Below are positions 40,703 to 51,446 of a stretch of 64,000 bases of DNA, one piece after another. Under the pieces are notes generated by a model. That model ran no database searches. It saw nothing but the letters and a program-made list of their open reading frames with translations, and was not told the DNA's origin. Within the stretch, counting starts at the first letter, position 1. Every line of letters starts with the position of its first letter. The DNA is taken from NCBI GenBank assembly GCA_018401355.1, contig JAGYLD010000001.1:1-64000 (forward strand), written 5' to 3'. Position numbers and translations under genes: made by a program. Source of the DNA: Bacteroidales bacterium (GTDB taxonomy: Bacteria; Bacteroidota; Bacteroidia; Bacteroidales; B18-G4).

Positions 40703-41320
40703 GTGAACACATATTCCTCAAGTTTACTGGAAACTGCCGTAGATGAACTGGCCAAACTCCCCGGAATCGGAAGAAAAACAGCCCTGCGACTGGCATTACA
40801 CCTGCTAAGACAAGATGAAGTCGCCGTAGAAAATTTTGGTAAAACCATCATAAAGCTGCGCAAAGAAATAAAGTTCTGCAAACACTGCCACAATATTTCA
40901 GATGAAGAAATATGCGAAATATGCAGTGATCCAAAGCGTGATAAAGGATTGCTTTGCGTGGTAGAAGATGTCAGGGATGTACTTGCCATAGAAAACACCA
41001 ACCAGTACAAAGGATTGTATCATGTTCTTAACGGAATTATCTCACCCATGGAAGGCATTTCAGCTGCTGACCTAACCATGGATTCATTAGTCAAAAAAGT
41101 ATTTAAAGGCAATATTGATGAGGTTATTCTCGCATTACCGACCACCATCGAGGGTGACACAACAAACTACTATATCTTCAAACAACTGCAAAGTGCCAAC
41201 ATTTCCATAACAACCATCGCACGCGGAATTGCAATCGGTGATGAACTGGAATATACAGACGAAGTTACCCTGGGAAGGTCCATCCTGAACAGAACTCCTT
41301 TCAAAGATGCAGAGAAATAA
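40703..41320 (+). CDS. recR: Recombination mediator RecR
   Basis: [42 protein letters not shown] zinc motif; [14 protein letters not shown] Toprim; [22 protein letters not shown]. Confidence 0.96.
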   Translation: MNTYSSSLLETAVDELAKLPGIGRKTALRLALHLLRQDEVAVENFGKTIIKLRKEIKFCKHCHNISDEEICEICSDPKRDKGLLCVVEDVRDVLAIENTNQYKGLYHVLNGIISPMEGISAADLTMDSLVKKVFKGNIDEVILALPTTIEGDTTNYYIFKQLQSANISITTIARGIAIGDELEYTDEVTLGRSILNRTPFKDAEK

Positions 41321-41324
41321 TTAG

Positions 41325-41567
41325 TCATCTCTCTTTTTCATCGTCAAAAAGATCAAGCTGATTCGGAGTGGGAAGAACATCCTGAGGGATCTCTTTGTCA
41401 TAACCATTTAAAAACGGTCGTATGACTTTTTTGATCAACTTATTTGGTGTTGTATGCCTTGCTTTACAATAGTTAATCAGGGAACGTTGTTGTCTCTGGG
41501 ATAACTTGATTACAATTCTTCTGTAACGTACTTTTTTTCTTTTCTTTTTCCTTTTAATTAATGCCAT
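41325..41567 (-). CDS. Small basic RHH-like protein with C-terminal QLDLF motif
   Basis: 80 aa MALIKRKKKRKKVRYRRIVIKLSQRQQRSLINYCKARHTTPNKLIKKVIRPFLNGYDKEIPQDVLPTPNQLDLFDDEKER. A compact ORF between two confident genes. Confidence 0.7.
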   Translation of the reverse strand: MALIKRKKKRKKVRYRRIVIKLSQRQQRSLINYCKARHTTPNKLIKKVIRPFLNGYDKEIPQDVLPTPNQLDLFDDEKER

Positions 41568-41607
41568 GGCTGAAAGCTATGATCGATCACTAAAATAAAA
41601 ATTAGTG

Positions 41608-42999
41608 TTAAGTATTCGTCAAACTGTTAATATCTTTTAATAATTTATCAGCCATTTCACCGGCCAACTTTTCATCAGCGCCCTCAGCATAAATTCTGAT
41701 AATAGGTTCAGTGTTAGACTTCCTCAAATGCACCCAGCCTTCTTCAAAGTCGATTTTAACACCATCTACAGTATTTACCTGAAAAGCTGAATATTTTTCT
41801 TTTATAGCATTCAAAATATTGTTAACATCCATACCCTGAGAAAGCCTGATCTTATTCTTTGATATTGAATAGATGGGATATGTTTTACGCAATTCTGAAC
41901 ATTTAAGTTTTGTTTTAGCCAGATAAGTTAGGAATAAAGCAATGCCAACAAGCGCATCCCTGCCATAATGGAGATCAGGATAAATCACTCCACCATTTCC
42001 TTCTCCCCCAATAACAGCGTTGTGCTTTTTCATCATTGCAACAACATTCACTTCTCCTACAGCGGAGGCAAAGTATTTGCCACCCAAATTCTCTGTCACA
42101 TCCTTTAAAGCCCGGGTAGAAGACAAGTTTGAAACTGTATTACCCGGATGATTCCTGAGGATATAATCTGCAACCGCTACAAGCGTATATTCCTCCCCAA
42201 ACATCTCACCTTTCTCAGTAATAATGGCAAGCCGGTCTACATCCGGATCAACCACAAATCCCAGATCTGCATTTTCTCTTTTAACCCTGCTGGCAATTTC
42301 TTTCAGGTTCCCGGGCAGTGGTTCCGGATTGTGAGGAAAAACCCCTGTTGGTTCACAATATACAGGTATTACCCTTTTAACACCCAACTGCTCTAATAAT
42401 GGCAGGATGGCCAATCCGCCGGTTGAATTTACTGCATCCAAAGCTACGGTGAAGCCTGCTTCATTTATTATCTTCGGATCAACTAAAGGCAGCTTAAGGA
42501 TTTTTTCAATATGGATATTAATGGCTTGCTCATTATGTGAATAATTCCCCAATTCATTATAATTGGCAAATGTCGTATCCATTTTTTGTGAGAGAGATAG
42601 AATCTTTTTGCCTTCAGCACCTGAAAGGAATTCTCCATTCATATTCAATAGTTTCAGTGCATTCCATTCACCCGGATTATGGCTGGCAGTAATAATGATC
42701 CCACCATGGGCGTTCAGTTCAGTTACCATAACCTCTACTGTAGGGGTTGTGGACAGTCCAAGGTCAATCACATCAACACCTTTACCCATCAATGTTCCCA
42801 CAACCAAATGATTCACCATTGACCCTGATATCCGTGCATCACGACCAAGTACCACTTTGAGTTTCTTACCAGGAAAACTTTCCTTTAAAAATGCTGCATA
42901 GGCAACGGAAAATTTCAATATATCCGGAGGAGTCAGACCTTCACCCGCTAAACCTCCAATAGTACCCCTGATCCCTGAAATGGATGTAATCAATGTCAT
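41608..42999 (-). CDS. glmM: Phosphoglucosamine mutase / phosphohexomutase
   Basis: SGIRGTIGGLAG; GGIIITASHNPGEWNALK catalytic Ser loop; VDPDVDRLAI; GEGNGGVIYPDLHYGRDALVG. Confidence 0.92.
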   Translation of the reverse strand: MTLITSISGIRGTIGGLAGEGLTPPDILKFSVAYAAFLKESFPGKKLKVVLGRDARISGSMVNHLVVGTLMGKGVDVIDLGLSTTPTVEVMVTELNAHGGIIITASHNPGEWNALKLLNMNGEFLSGAEGKKILSLSQKMDTTFANYNELGNYSHNEQAINIHIEKILKLPLVDPKIINEAGFTVALDAVNSTGGLAILPLLEQLGVKRVIPVYCEPTGVFPHNPEPLPGNLKEIASRVKRENADLGFVVDPDVDRLAIITEKGEMFGEEYTLVAVADYILRNHPGNTVSNLSSTRALKDVTENLGGKYFASAVGEVNVVAMMKKHNAVIGGEGNGGVIYPDLHYGRDALVGIALFLTYLAKTKLKCSELRKTYPIYSISKNKIRLSQGMDVNNILNAIKEKYSAFQVNTVDGVKIDFEEGWVHLRKSNTEPIIRIYAEGADEKLAGEMADKLLKDINSLTNT

Positions 43000-43124
43000 A
43001 ATAAAGAATTTTGAGGCAAATATAATTTATATTAACTGTAGAGTTTATTCCCTGATACATTTTTATTCATGAATAGGAAACATATTTTAACTAATTTTGT
43101 CGGGATTATACAGAGAAATTCTAC

Positions 43125-44531
43125 ATGAACGACGACTTTGACTATAATGAAGAACTAGATCTTTCCAGCCTTATACTGCGATTTGAAGAGATGAGCAAGG
43201 CAGAGAAGGAATACTTTTTTGACGTGGATGAATTTGATGCCATTATTGATTATTATCTTGACAACAGATTACTTGAACAATGTCAAAGAGCAATTACCAT
43301 TGCCAGAGGCCAGCATCCTTCTGTTATCAACTTTCTACTTAAACAGGCCAGGCTCTTTATTCACAAAGACCAGGCAGAAAAAGCACTGGAACTCTTATCT
43401 GAAATTGAAAAGATAGAGCCTTCCAATGCCGATATATTCATGATCAAAGGATCTATTTACAGCCAATTCAAACATTATAACAAAGCTATTGAGGAATACA
43501 ATAAAGCCATCAATGATGCTGAAGACATTGATGAGATATATACAAACATTGCCTTTGAATATGAGAATATGGGCAATTACAATAAAGCCATTGAATATTT
43601 AAAAAAGGTCCTTAGGGTTCATCCTGAAAATGAATCCGTCATTTATGAGATATCTTTCTGCTTTGAAATCACTAAAAATATTGAACAGGGAATAGACTTT
43701 CTCCAGGAATTCCTGGATATCCATCCTTATTCAAAGGCTGCCTGGTTTAACATCGGACTGTTTTTCAACAATCTCGGCCTCTATGAAAAAGCTATAGAAG
43801 CTTATGATTATGCCCTGGCCATTGATGATAAATTTGCTTCTGCATTTTTCAACAAAGCCAACGCATTAGCTAACCTGGACAAGTATCCTGAAGCCATCAG
43901 CACATACGAAGAATCGCTTAAACTGGAAGAATTCGAAGCCATCACTTATTATTACATCGGTGAATGTTACGAAAAACTTGAAGATTTCAGGGAAGCTCTT
44001 AACTTTTACAGGAAAGCCCTTGATATTGACCATGACCTTCCCGATGCATGGATGGGCCTCGGAATTGCCTGTGATGAACTTGGACAAAGCGAAAAAGCTT
44101 TAAAGTACATGAAAAAGGCTATTGAACTCGATGAGCTAAATTCCGAATACTGGTATTTACTGGGTGATTTGCAGGAAAAATTAGAAATGTCCGGTGATGC
44201 TATAAATTCTTTCAAAAAAGTTACAGAGCTGGATCCGGAAAACCTTGAAGTCTGGCTTGATTATTCCCAGGTATACTCCAGGAATGGAAAGTTTAGCAAA
44301 GCCATTAACATCCTGAAAGAAGGTCTTGAAATAAAAGGAAACAACACCGCACTTAAATACAGGCTGGTGGCTTACCTTCACCAGGCCGGAATGCTGCAAG
44401 AATCTCATGCCGCACTTGCTGAAGCCATTGCAGACAATCCTGCAATTTATAACAAGCTGATGGATTATTATCCGGAAATAAAGAAAGATCCGGTTGTTAT
44501 GGATATGATCCAGGAAATCAGGAAAAGTTAA
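43125..44531 (+). CDS. Tetratricopeptide-repeat protein
   Basis: Many TPRs, e.g. FSQFKHYNKAIEEYNKAINDAEDIDEIYTNIAFEYENMGNYNKAIEYLKKVLRVHPEN. Confidence 0.92.
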   Translation: MNDDFDYNEELDLSSLILRFEEMSKAEKEYFFDVDEFDAIIDYYLDNRLLEQCQRAITIARGQHPSVINFLLKQARLFIHKDQAEKALELLSEIEKIEPSNADIFMIKGSIYSQFKHYNKAIEEYNKAINDAEDIDEIYTNIAFEYENMGNYNKAIEYLKKVLRVHPENESVIYEISFCFEITKNIEQGIDFLQEFLDIHPYSKAAWFNIGLFFNNLGLYEKAIEAYDYALAIDDKFASAFFNKANALANLDKYPEAISTYEESLKLEEFEAITYYYIGECYEKLEDFREALNFYRKALDIDHDLPDAWMGLGIACDELGQSEKALKYMKKAIELDELNSEYWYLLGDLQEKLEMSGDAINSFKKVTELDPENLEVWLDYSQVYSRNGKFSKAINILKEGLEIKGNNTALKYRLVAYLHQAGMLQESHAALAEAIADNPAIYNKLMDYYPEIKKDPVVMDMIQEIRKS

Positions 44532-44899
44532 TCTTCTTTCCTTTTTTTCATATCGATCAGTTTATCCACAAGATCCGGCACCTTTTCGAAAATGGCATCC
44601 AATCCCTTTTTCTTATCAGAAGTAATAAAGGATATCTCATCCCCCCGTGAAACCAAAAATCCGATTGGTGTGATTCCAACACCTGCTCCGGCACCTCCAC
44701 CCATACCTTTGGCATGTTTTTCATCGCCTTTGCCTTTTCCAATAGTGCCTCCACTTCCAAACCCCAATCCAACTCTTATTACCGGAACACAAGAAAACTC
44801 ACCCAGCTTGAATGGCTCCCCCATAACAGTTTCAGTCTTAACAATGGAGTTCAGATGGTCTAAAACCTTGTTGAAAGTTTCATCATAATTGATTGACAT
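44528..44899 (-). CDS. GerW/YtfJ-family protein
   Basis: VMGEPFKLGEFSCVPVIRVGLGFGSGGT...GGGAGAGVGITPIGFLVSRGDEISFI, characteristic GerW/YtfJ pattern. Confidence 0.85.
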   Translation of the reverse strand: MSINYDETFNKVLDHLNSIVKTETVMGEPFKLGEFSCVPVIRVGLGFGSGGTIGKGKGDEKHAKGMGGGAGAGVGITPIGFLVSRGDEISFITSDKKKGLDAIFEKVPDLVDKLIDMKKRKED

Positions 44900-44913
44900 A
44901 ACAATTCCTCCTT

Positions 44914-45495
44914 TTATAAAATGCGTGATTTTTTGTATCTTATATAAAACATTAATCCCGGTCTCAGAAAATTAAATATTCTGTTATTGATCTTCGCTAT
45001 CAAACCAAATTCATCATTAAAATTGATACTGATCCCGTGTTTTTCACCATTAATTGCAGAAAATACCGGAACCAACAAGGCATTTAAGGTATAATCTCCT
45101 GTGTCAAAGGTAGCTTCAAAGTGCTTCACTTTAAATGTCCCCAAAATGCCTAACATGAAAAGATAAATTGCTCTGAACTTCTTTTTCATATTGAAGCGAT
45201 TTTTCCTTTTCTTTTTGTTGATTTTGTCTCCCCTGGCTCCTCTCTTAACGAGCTTTTCAAATCGCCATATCTGCTGCTCCGCGTTCATCCTGAAAGAAAT
45301 AAAAAACAACCTCATCCGCACTGCATAGCCACCTTCATTCCTGAATACAAGTATCCTGAACAAACCCGGAAATAAAAAATAATATCTGTCTTCATAAGTA
45401 TTGGCATAAATCGTAAACGGAACAATAACAATATAGATCAGCAGCCCAATCAGAAAAAACAAAAACCCAAGGATGATCCACAACAGTATTATCAT
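44914..45495 (-). CDS. Membrane protein, DUF2953/YtfI-like by position and topology
   Basis: N-terminal TM; HFEATFDTGDYTLNALLVPVFSAINGEKHGISINFNDEFGLIAKINNRI. Immediately upstream of the gerW/ytfJ homolog. Confidence 0.5.
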   Translation of the reverse strand: MIILLWIILGFLFFLIGLLIYIVIVPFTIYANTYEDRYYFLFPGLFRILVFRNEGGYAVRMRLFFISFRMNAEQQIWRFEKLVKRGARGDKINKKKRKNRFNMKKKFRAIYLFMLGILGTFKVKHFEATFDTGDYTLNALLVPVFSAINGEKHGISINFNDEFGLIAKINNRIFNFLRPGLMFYIRYKKSRIL

Positions 45496-45587
45496 AGTAC
45501 GAAATTAAATATTTTAGCTACAGGCATCAAAAGCCTTAACACATATAACGTAAAATTAACATTTCTTCGGAGCAAAGGCTATTTTAC

Positions 45588-45595
45588 TATTTTTG
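45588..45595 (+). promoter_or_regulatory. Candidate Bacteroidota -7 element (TAnnTTTG)
   Basis: tatttttg matches TAnnTTTG; position argues for ATG 45618 rather than 45597 as the DUF368 start. No convincing -33 element checked. Confidence 0.35.
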
Positions 45596-45617
45596 CATGG
45601 CTTATAATTTATATGGA

Positions 45618-46538
45618 ATGAAGTATCTTATCCTCATGCTAAAGGGCATTGCTATGGGAGCTGCAAATGTTATCCCGGGAGTTTCGGGAGGAACAATCGC
45701 ACTTATCACACAGATTTTTGAAAGGCTGATCAATGCCATAAAATCATTTAACCTGCATGCATTAAAACTTTTGCTTAAAGGTAAGCTAAAAGAATTTGCT
45801 CATTATACAGATTTATACTTCTTGCTGGCCATATTTGCCGGCATTGTTATTGCCATTGTTTCGCTGGCCAGGATATTTGATTACCTTTTCAGTTATTACC
45901 CCATTTACATCTGGGCATATTTTTTCGGACTGGTACTGGCTTCTGTTTATTTTGTAGGAAAGAGAATCGAAAAAATAACCGTTGCTGTTATTATTACATT
46001 CATTATTGGCACAGGTATTGCTATCATCATTTCAGTTTTAAATCCTGCAACTGAAAACACTGGCTTCTTTTACCTTGTATTATGCGGTGTAGCTGCAATT
46101 TGCAGTATGATACTCCCTGGGCTTTCAGGATCATTCATACTTTTTATCATGGGTAATTATAAATTGGTGGCCATTGATGCCATCAACGATAGAGACCTGA
46201 GTATATTGATCCCCGTTTTAATTGGCGCAGTTGTGGGCCTTGTCGCCTTCTCCCATCTTCTTTCCTGGGTATTTAAAAAATACAGGAATGAAACAATCTC
46301 CATCCTGACTGGCTTCATCCTTGGATCGGCAAGCATCCTATGGCCCTGGCAAAGAAAAGAATTCCTGGAAATTGGCGGAGAAATGGTTTTAAAAGACGGG
46401 GAACCTGTTATTGCCAGATATGTAAGATACCTGCCCAATGAACTGAACCTGCAATTTTGGATGGCCATATTATTTATTTTTGTTGGGATTGTAAGTATCT
46501 GGATCATTGAAAAACTTGCAGAAACCAAAGAAAAATGA
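45618..46538 (+). CDS. DUF368 membrane protein (PopT-type undecaprenyl-phosphate translocase family)
   Basis: LKGIAMGAANVIPGVSGGTIALITQIFERLI and SMILPGLSGSFILFIMGNYK paired motifs; polytopic. Confidence 0.88.
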   Translation: MKYLILMLKGIAMGAANVIPGVSGGTIALITQIFERLINAIKSFNLHALKLLLKGKLKEFAHYTDLYFLLAIFAGIVIAIVSLARIFDYLFSYYPIYIWAYFFGLVLASVYFVGKRIEKITVAVIITFIIGTGIAIIISVLNPATENTGFFYLVLCGVAAICSMILPGLSGSFILFIMGNYKLVAIDAINDRDLSILIPVLIGAVVGLVAFSHLLSWVFKKYRNETISILTGFILGSASILWPWQRKEFLEIGGEMVLKDGEPVIARYVRYLPNELNLQFWMAILFIFVGIVSIWIIEKLAETKEK

Positions 46539-47281
46539 CAAAATTTGGGCTTATAGGATACCCCATAGAGCATTCCTTTTCCAAAGCATTTTTCGAGGAT
46601 AAATTCAGGGATGAAGGTATTGAGGCTTCATATGAGCTGTTTCCGATTGAAAATATTGAAGGCATCCATACATTAATCAGGAGAAATCCTCATCTGGCTG
46701 GGCTTAATGTTACCATGCCCCATAAGCAACATGTTATTCCCTTGCTTGATATGCTTGATCCGATTGCAACAAATATTCAGGCTGTAAATACAATAAAAAT
46801 TACCAGGATTGGTGAAAAAACAATTCTGAAAGGCTATAATACGGATGTTGCCGGGTTTAAAAGAGCTTTTCTGGAATTCACAAAAGGCAAAAAAGGGAAG
46901 TGTCTGATATTGGGCACTGGTGGCGCTGCAAAGGCCGTTGCATATGCTCTGGAAGATCTAAATATGTCATACAAACTGGTTACCAGAAAGGAATCCTTAC
47001 CAGGAAAAATTAATTATAAGCAAATTAACAGGAAAGTATTGGAGACATTTACCATAATTATAAATACCACTCCATTAGGCATGGTCCCCTCTATCAAGGA
47101 ACATCCGGATATTCCATATGATTATTTATCCGATGATCATTATTTATTTGATCTTATTTACAATCCCGTAGAAACATCTTTTCTCAGGAAAGGAAAAGAA
47201 AGAGGCTGTAAAATCAACAATGGCATGAATATGTTGATATACCAGGCCATTGAATCGTGGAGAATCTGGCATGATCGCTAG
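46535..47281 (+). CDS. aroE: Shikimate dehydrogenase
   Basis: FGLIGYPIEHSFSKAFFEDKF; LNVTMPHKQHVIPLLD; YNTDVAGF; LILGTGGAAKAVAYAL. Confidence 0.95.
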   Translation: MTKFGLIGYPIEHSFSKAFFEDKFRDEGIEASYELFPIENIEGIHTLIRRNPHLAGLNVTMPHKQHVIPLLDMLDPIATNIQAVNTIKITRIGEKTILKGYNTDVAGFKRAFLEFTKGKKGKCLILGTGGAAKAVAYALEDLNMSYKLVTRKESLPGKINYKQINRKVLETFTIIINTTPLGMVPSIKEHPDIPYDYLSDDHYLFDLIYNPVETSFLRKGKERGCKINNGMNMLIYQAIESWRIWHDR

Positions 47282-48270
47282 TACTCCAGCACCATACGAC
47301 CCATGATCTTCCCTTTAAGAATCTCTTCAATATAATGATCCAGTTCCTCCAATTTCATTGAATGTCCAATCTTTTCAAGGTTCGAAACCCTCCATTTTCC
47401 GGCCAGCTTATCCCATAGGTCTTTTCGATGATCCATCGGACAAGTTGCTGAATTAACACCAAGAAGGTTAACACCATTAAGAATAAAAGGAAATACGGTT
47501 GTTTCGAGCTTAAAAGACCTGGCATTTCCTGCAGTGACCACACTTCCATGTACCTTACATGCTTTAAGTACTGTATTCAGTGTATTGCCTCCAACAGTAT
47601 CATATGCTCCTGCCCATTGGGGTTTAAGAAGAAATTTTCCGCTTTCATCATTGACTTCCTCCCTTTCAATAACTTCTGAAGCTCCCAGTTCTTTTAGATA
47701 ATCATATGCATCAGCTTTTCCCGTGGCAGCAACTACCTCAAATCCCAGGCGTGAAAATATACCAACAACAAGGCTCCCAACACCTCCGGAAGCTCCGGTA
47801 ACCAATATTCTGCCATCATCAGGTTTCTGACCCATCCTGAGCATTTTATCAATTCCCAGGGCAGCAGTGAACCCTGCAGTCCCATATACCATACAATCCC
47901 TTAATGTCAGTGCTGATGGCCTTGGAACCACCCATTCCCCCGGCACACGTATATATTCCCCAAACCCTCCGTCGGTATTCATACCCAGATCATATCCGGT
48001 AACCAGCACTTCATCACCTTTGTTGAACAACGGACTTTCAGATTTCTCAACAGTTCCGGATGCATCAATCCCGGGCTGAAAAGGATACTTTCTTGTAACA
48101 CCCTTGTTACCAGTGGCTGAAAGGGCATCCTTATAATTTAATCCTGAATATTGGACTTTGATCAAAACATTGTTGGGAGGTAAATCATTGATGCTTCGCT
48201 CTTCTATATTTCTTGTAAACTTTCCGTCTGTTTCTCTGGCAATTAATGCCCGGAATAATTTTTCTTCCAT
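47278..48270 (-). CDS. acuI: YhdH/YhfP/AcuI-family quinone oxidoreductase
   Basis: YKDALSATGNKGVTRKYPFQPGIDASGTV; LVTGASGGVGSLVVGIFSRLGFEVVAATGK. Confidence 0.9.
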   Translation of the reverse strand: MEEKLFRALIARETDGKFTRNIEERSINDLPPNNVLIKVQYSGLNYKDALSATGNKGVTRKYPFQPGIDASGTVEKSESPLFNKGDEVLVTGYDLGMNTDGGFGEYIRVPGEWVVPRPSALTLRDCMVYGTAGFTAALGIDKMLRMGQKPDDGRILVTGASGGVGSLVVGIFSRLGFEVVAATGKADAYDYLKELGASEVIEREEVNDESGKFLLKPQWAGAYDTVGGNTLNTVLKACKVHGSVVTAGNARSFKLETTVFPFILNGVNLLGVNSATCPMDHRKDLWDKLAGKWRVSNLEKIGHSMKLEELDHYIEEILKGKIMGRMVLEY

Positions 48271-48378
48271 AATTTGAATTTTGGATAAATATAGTAAATC
48301 ATCCTGAATGTTAAAATCCCGCTTCCATTGGTTTATAAAATTTTCAATAAAACAGACAAATTTTCACGGATATTCTGA

Positions 48379-51300
48379 TTAAACTTCAACGCTATTCCCG
48401 GAAAGCATTTTGAATAATACAGGGACTACAATTAAAGTGAGGAATGTAGAAACCAGCAAGCCTCCAATAATTGTCCATCCCATCGGTGCCCACATGGTTC
48501 CTCCGCGTAAAGTCAGTGGAAGTAAACCACCAATGGTCGTCAACGTTGTTAAGATTATTGGGGTAAACCTTGTTTTTCCGGCTGTAACCAATGCTTCCTG
48601 CAAGGATTTTCCCTGAGTGATCAATTGGTTCGTGTAGTCAACCATGATTATTGAATTGTTGATCACAATACCTACCAGGCTTATCAGTCCAACAAATGCT
48701 GTAAAGGAAAATGTATTTCCTGTTATTAAAAGGGCCCATATCATTCCAATGGCTGCAAATGGTATGGCAACATAAATTATTAAAGGTTGCTTAAAAGACT
48801 TGAATTGAAGCACCAGCACAGCAAATATGGCGATCATGGCGATGATGATGGCCATCTGCATCCCGCCAAACGATTCCTGGCGGCCTTCCAACTCTCCTCC
48901 AATGGTGTAGTCATATCCCGAAGGAAATGGATATGATTCAAGTTTCTCTATGACAGGGTCCATGACCTCATCAAGGGTGACACCTTTTTCGATATCTGAT
49001 GTTATCAATGCTGTCCTTTCAAGATCATACCGCTTAATAATACCCGGAACCTGCTTAAACTCAATGGTTGTAAGCTGTCGTAGCGGAATCATCTTCCCTG
49101 TTGCAGATCTGACATGGATCTTATTAAAATCCTCAGGAGTTATCTTTTCATTGAATGGCATTCTGAGAATTATATTATATTCTTCACCATCATCATCACG
49201 AAACTTGGAAACAGTGGTTCCGTTTATTGCTGTTCTGACTGTCCTGTCTATTTCAACAACGGGAACACCAAACAAGCTGGCTTTATCCTTATTGATATTA
49301 ACAAACAAATCCACCCTGTTTTTGGCCAGGTCGTTGTCAACATTAACAGCACCCTCCTGTTCTGCCACAAGCACTTCAACATCATCTGCAATATCTTTTA
49401 ATACATCCATATTATCACCAGTAATATAAATCATAACAGGTGCTTCAACAGGATGTCCCTGCTCAAACTCCTTTACATTGATGCGTGCTCCAGGATAGGT
49501 CTTGAATTCCTTTCGTAATAAAGCAATTAACTTGTCGAATCGCTCAACATCAAATTCATGTAACTGCACAAAGACTTCCGCAAAATTCCTGGCATAGTTT
49601 TTTTCGAAAATGTTATAATAAATCCGTGGGTTCCCATGGCCAACATTCGCAGTATAGCTTTCAATATCATCGATCGTGTCAAGCACCGATTCCACATACA
49701 ATGTTGCCTCATTGGTTTTATCCAGATTTGTCCCTTCAGGAGTATTGATTCTGATCATAAACTGAGGCTTTTCTGCTTTTGGAAAGAAGGAAACACCAAT
49801 ATACTGAGCCATAAAAACAGAAAATAAAAGTACCACCAAAGCAATTACGATTGTAAACCATCGATGGCTCAATGCATATTTTAAAGAGTTTTGATATGGT
49901 CCTTCCACAAACTTTCTCAATGATCGAATGAATACTGTTCCTTTTTGAAGCTTTGTGTGCCTTCTTTCGCGGTAAGTTTTACTTGCAATCAAAGGCGTAA
50001 GGGTCAAAGCCACCAGTAATGACATGACCAGTGTTGCAATGATAGTAAGTGGCAGGGTCTTGATAAATTCACCAGAAGCATCAGGCATCATTATTATGGG
50101 TACAAAAGCCAGGACCGTTGTGGCTGTTGCGCTTGCTATTGGCCACCCTATCTCCGCTGCCCTTTGATGGCGGCTTCCCCAGAAAACCTATCACGATAAC
50201 GGTTTATGTTTTCTACCATAACAATCGAGTTATCAACGAGTAATCCTAAAGCAACGACCAAACCGGCAATAGATATTTGCTCCAAACCATACCCAAAAAG
50301 ATCTACAAAAAACAATCCCATGATGATGGACAGTGGTATCGCAATGATCACCATGAGTGAAGAGCGGGCACCCAATGCAAGAAAAATGACAATCCCAACA
50401 AGGAAAATTCCCTGAAGCAAATTTCCCAGAAAGCCGTTGATCCTGTTATCTACCCCACGGGCCTGGTCAAAGACTGTCACCATTGAAATATCTGAATCCC
50501 GGCTTTCATTAAATTCTGAAATTTTTTCTTTCACCGCATCGTCAACATCAAAAATATTATACCCTTCTTTTTGTCTCACTGTCAAAAATATGCAACGCAC
50601 ACCCTGTGATCTTGCATAATAGATATTGTCTTCATAATCAAAGTCTACAGTAGCGATATCTCTTAGATATATGAGCCTGCCATTCCAGGAATGGACCACT
50701 GTATTTGCAATTTCCGTTAAATCATTATATGAGCCGCTCGTTTGCACTCCAAAATTCTTCCCTGACAATTTCAAAGACCCACCGGGTATGTTTGCATTAT
50801 TGCTTTTGATAGCATTCTCGACCATTACCAGGGTAATGTTCATCTCAGCCATTTTTTGAAAATCGAGAGACAATCTTACTTCTTCTTCCGGATACGCAAT
50901 CACTTCGACCTTTTTAACCCCTTCTACTTTCTGAATAAGCCTTTTCAGATCTACCGCCTCATCCACCATTTCATTATATGGTGCATCATCAGAAACAAAT
51001 GCAATTTGCTTTATCACTACATCAGAAGTATTCCATTCAAGGAAACTTAACTCAAGTATATCCGGTGGGAGCTCAGCTTTGATGCTATTCACTTTTTGAA
51101 CAACCTCATCAAATTTTTCATCCGGATCAGTACCAAAATAGAATTCCACAGCAATGAGTGCCAAACCATCCTGAAGTGTCGTGGTAATCTGTTTTATATC
51201 CTCCAGTTCATTAACGGCGTCTTCAATGCTGATAGCCACCAATTGTTCCAGATCCACCGGATTGGCTCCAGGGTAAATGACCATCACGGTTGCCCCAGGC

Positions 51301-51440
51301 ACATTGATGGCAGGGTCTTCCGTTCTTGGCATATGAAGGAAGGAATTTATCCCTGCAATCATGATCAAAATAAATACTATCAAAGTGAACTGATAATTCT
51401 CTATGGCTAATTTTGGGATTTTCATAGAATGAATATTCAA
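48379..51440 (-). pseudogene. RND-family (AcrB/MdtC-like) efflux transporter split by a single-base frameshift near 50160
   Basis: ORFs 50148-51440 (…AAIKGQRR*) and 48379-50091 (MMPDASGEF…). Between them the second frame reads AAEIGWPIASATATTVLAFVPIIMMP, the expected RND continuation. Confidence 0.85.
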
Positions 51441-51446
51441 ACATTA

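Noticed and set aside
45597-45617. ATG 45597 as the DUF368 start
   Set aside because: It lies 2 bp after a TAnnTTTG candidate -7 element, so it would be at or before the expected transcription start; ATG 45618 fits the family N-terminus better.
50092-50170. Programmed ribosomal frameshift in the RND gene
   Set aside because: No slippery heptamer with downstream structure that I can identify; a one-base homopolymer loss explains it more simply, although not formally excluded.
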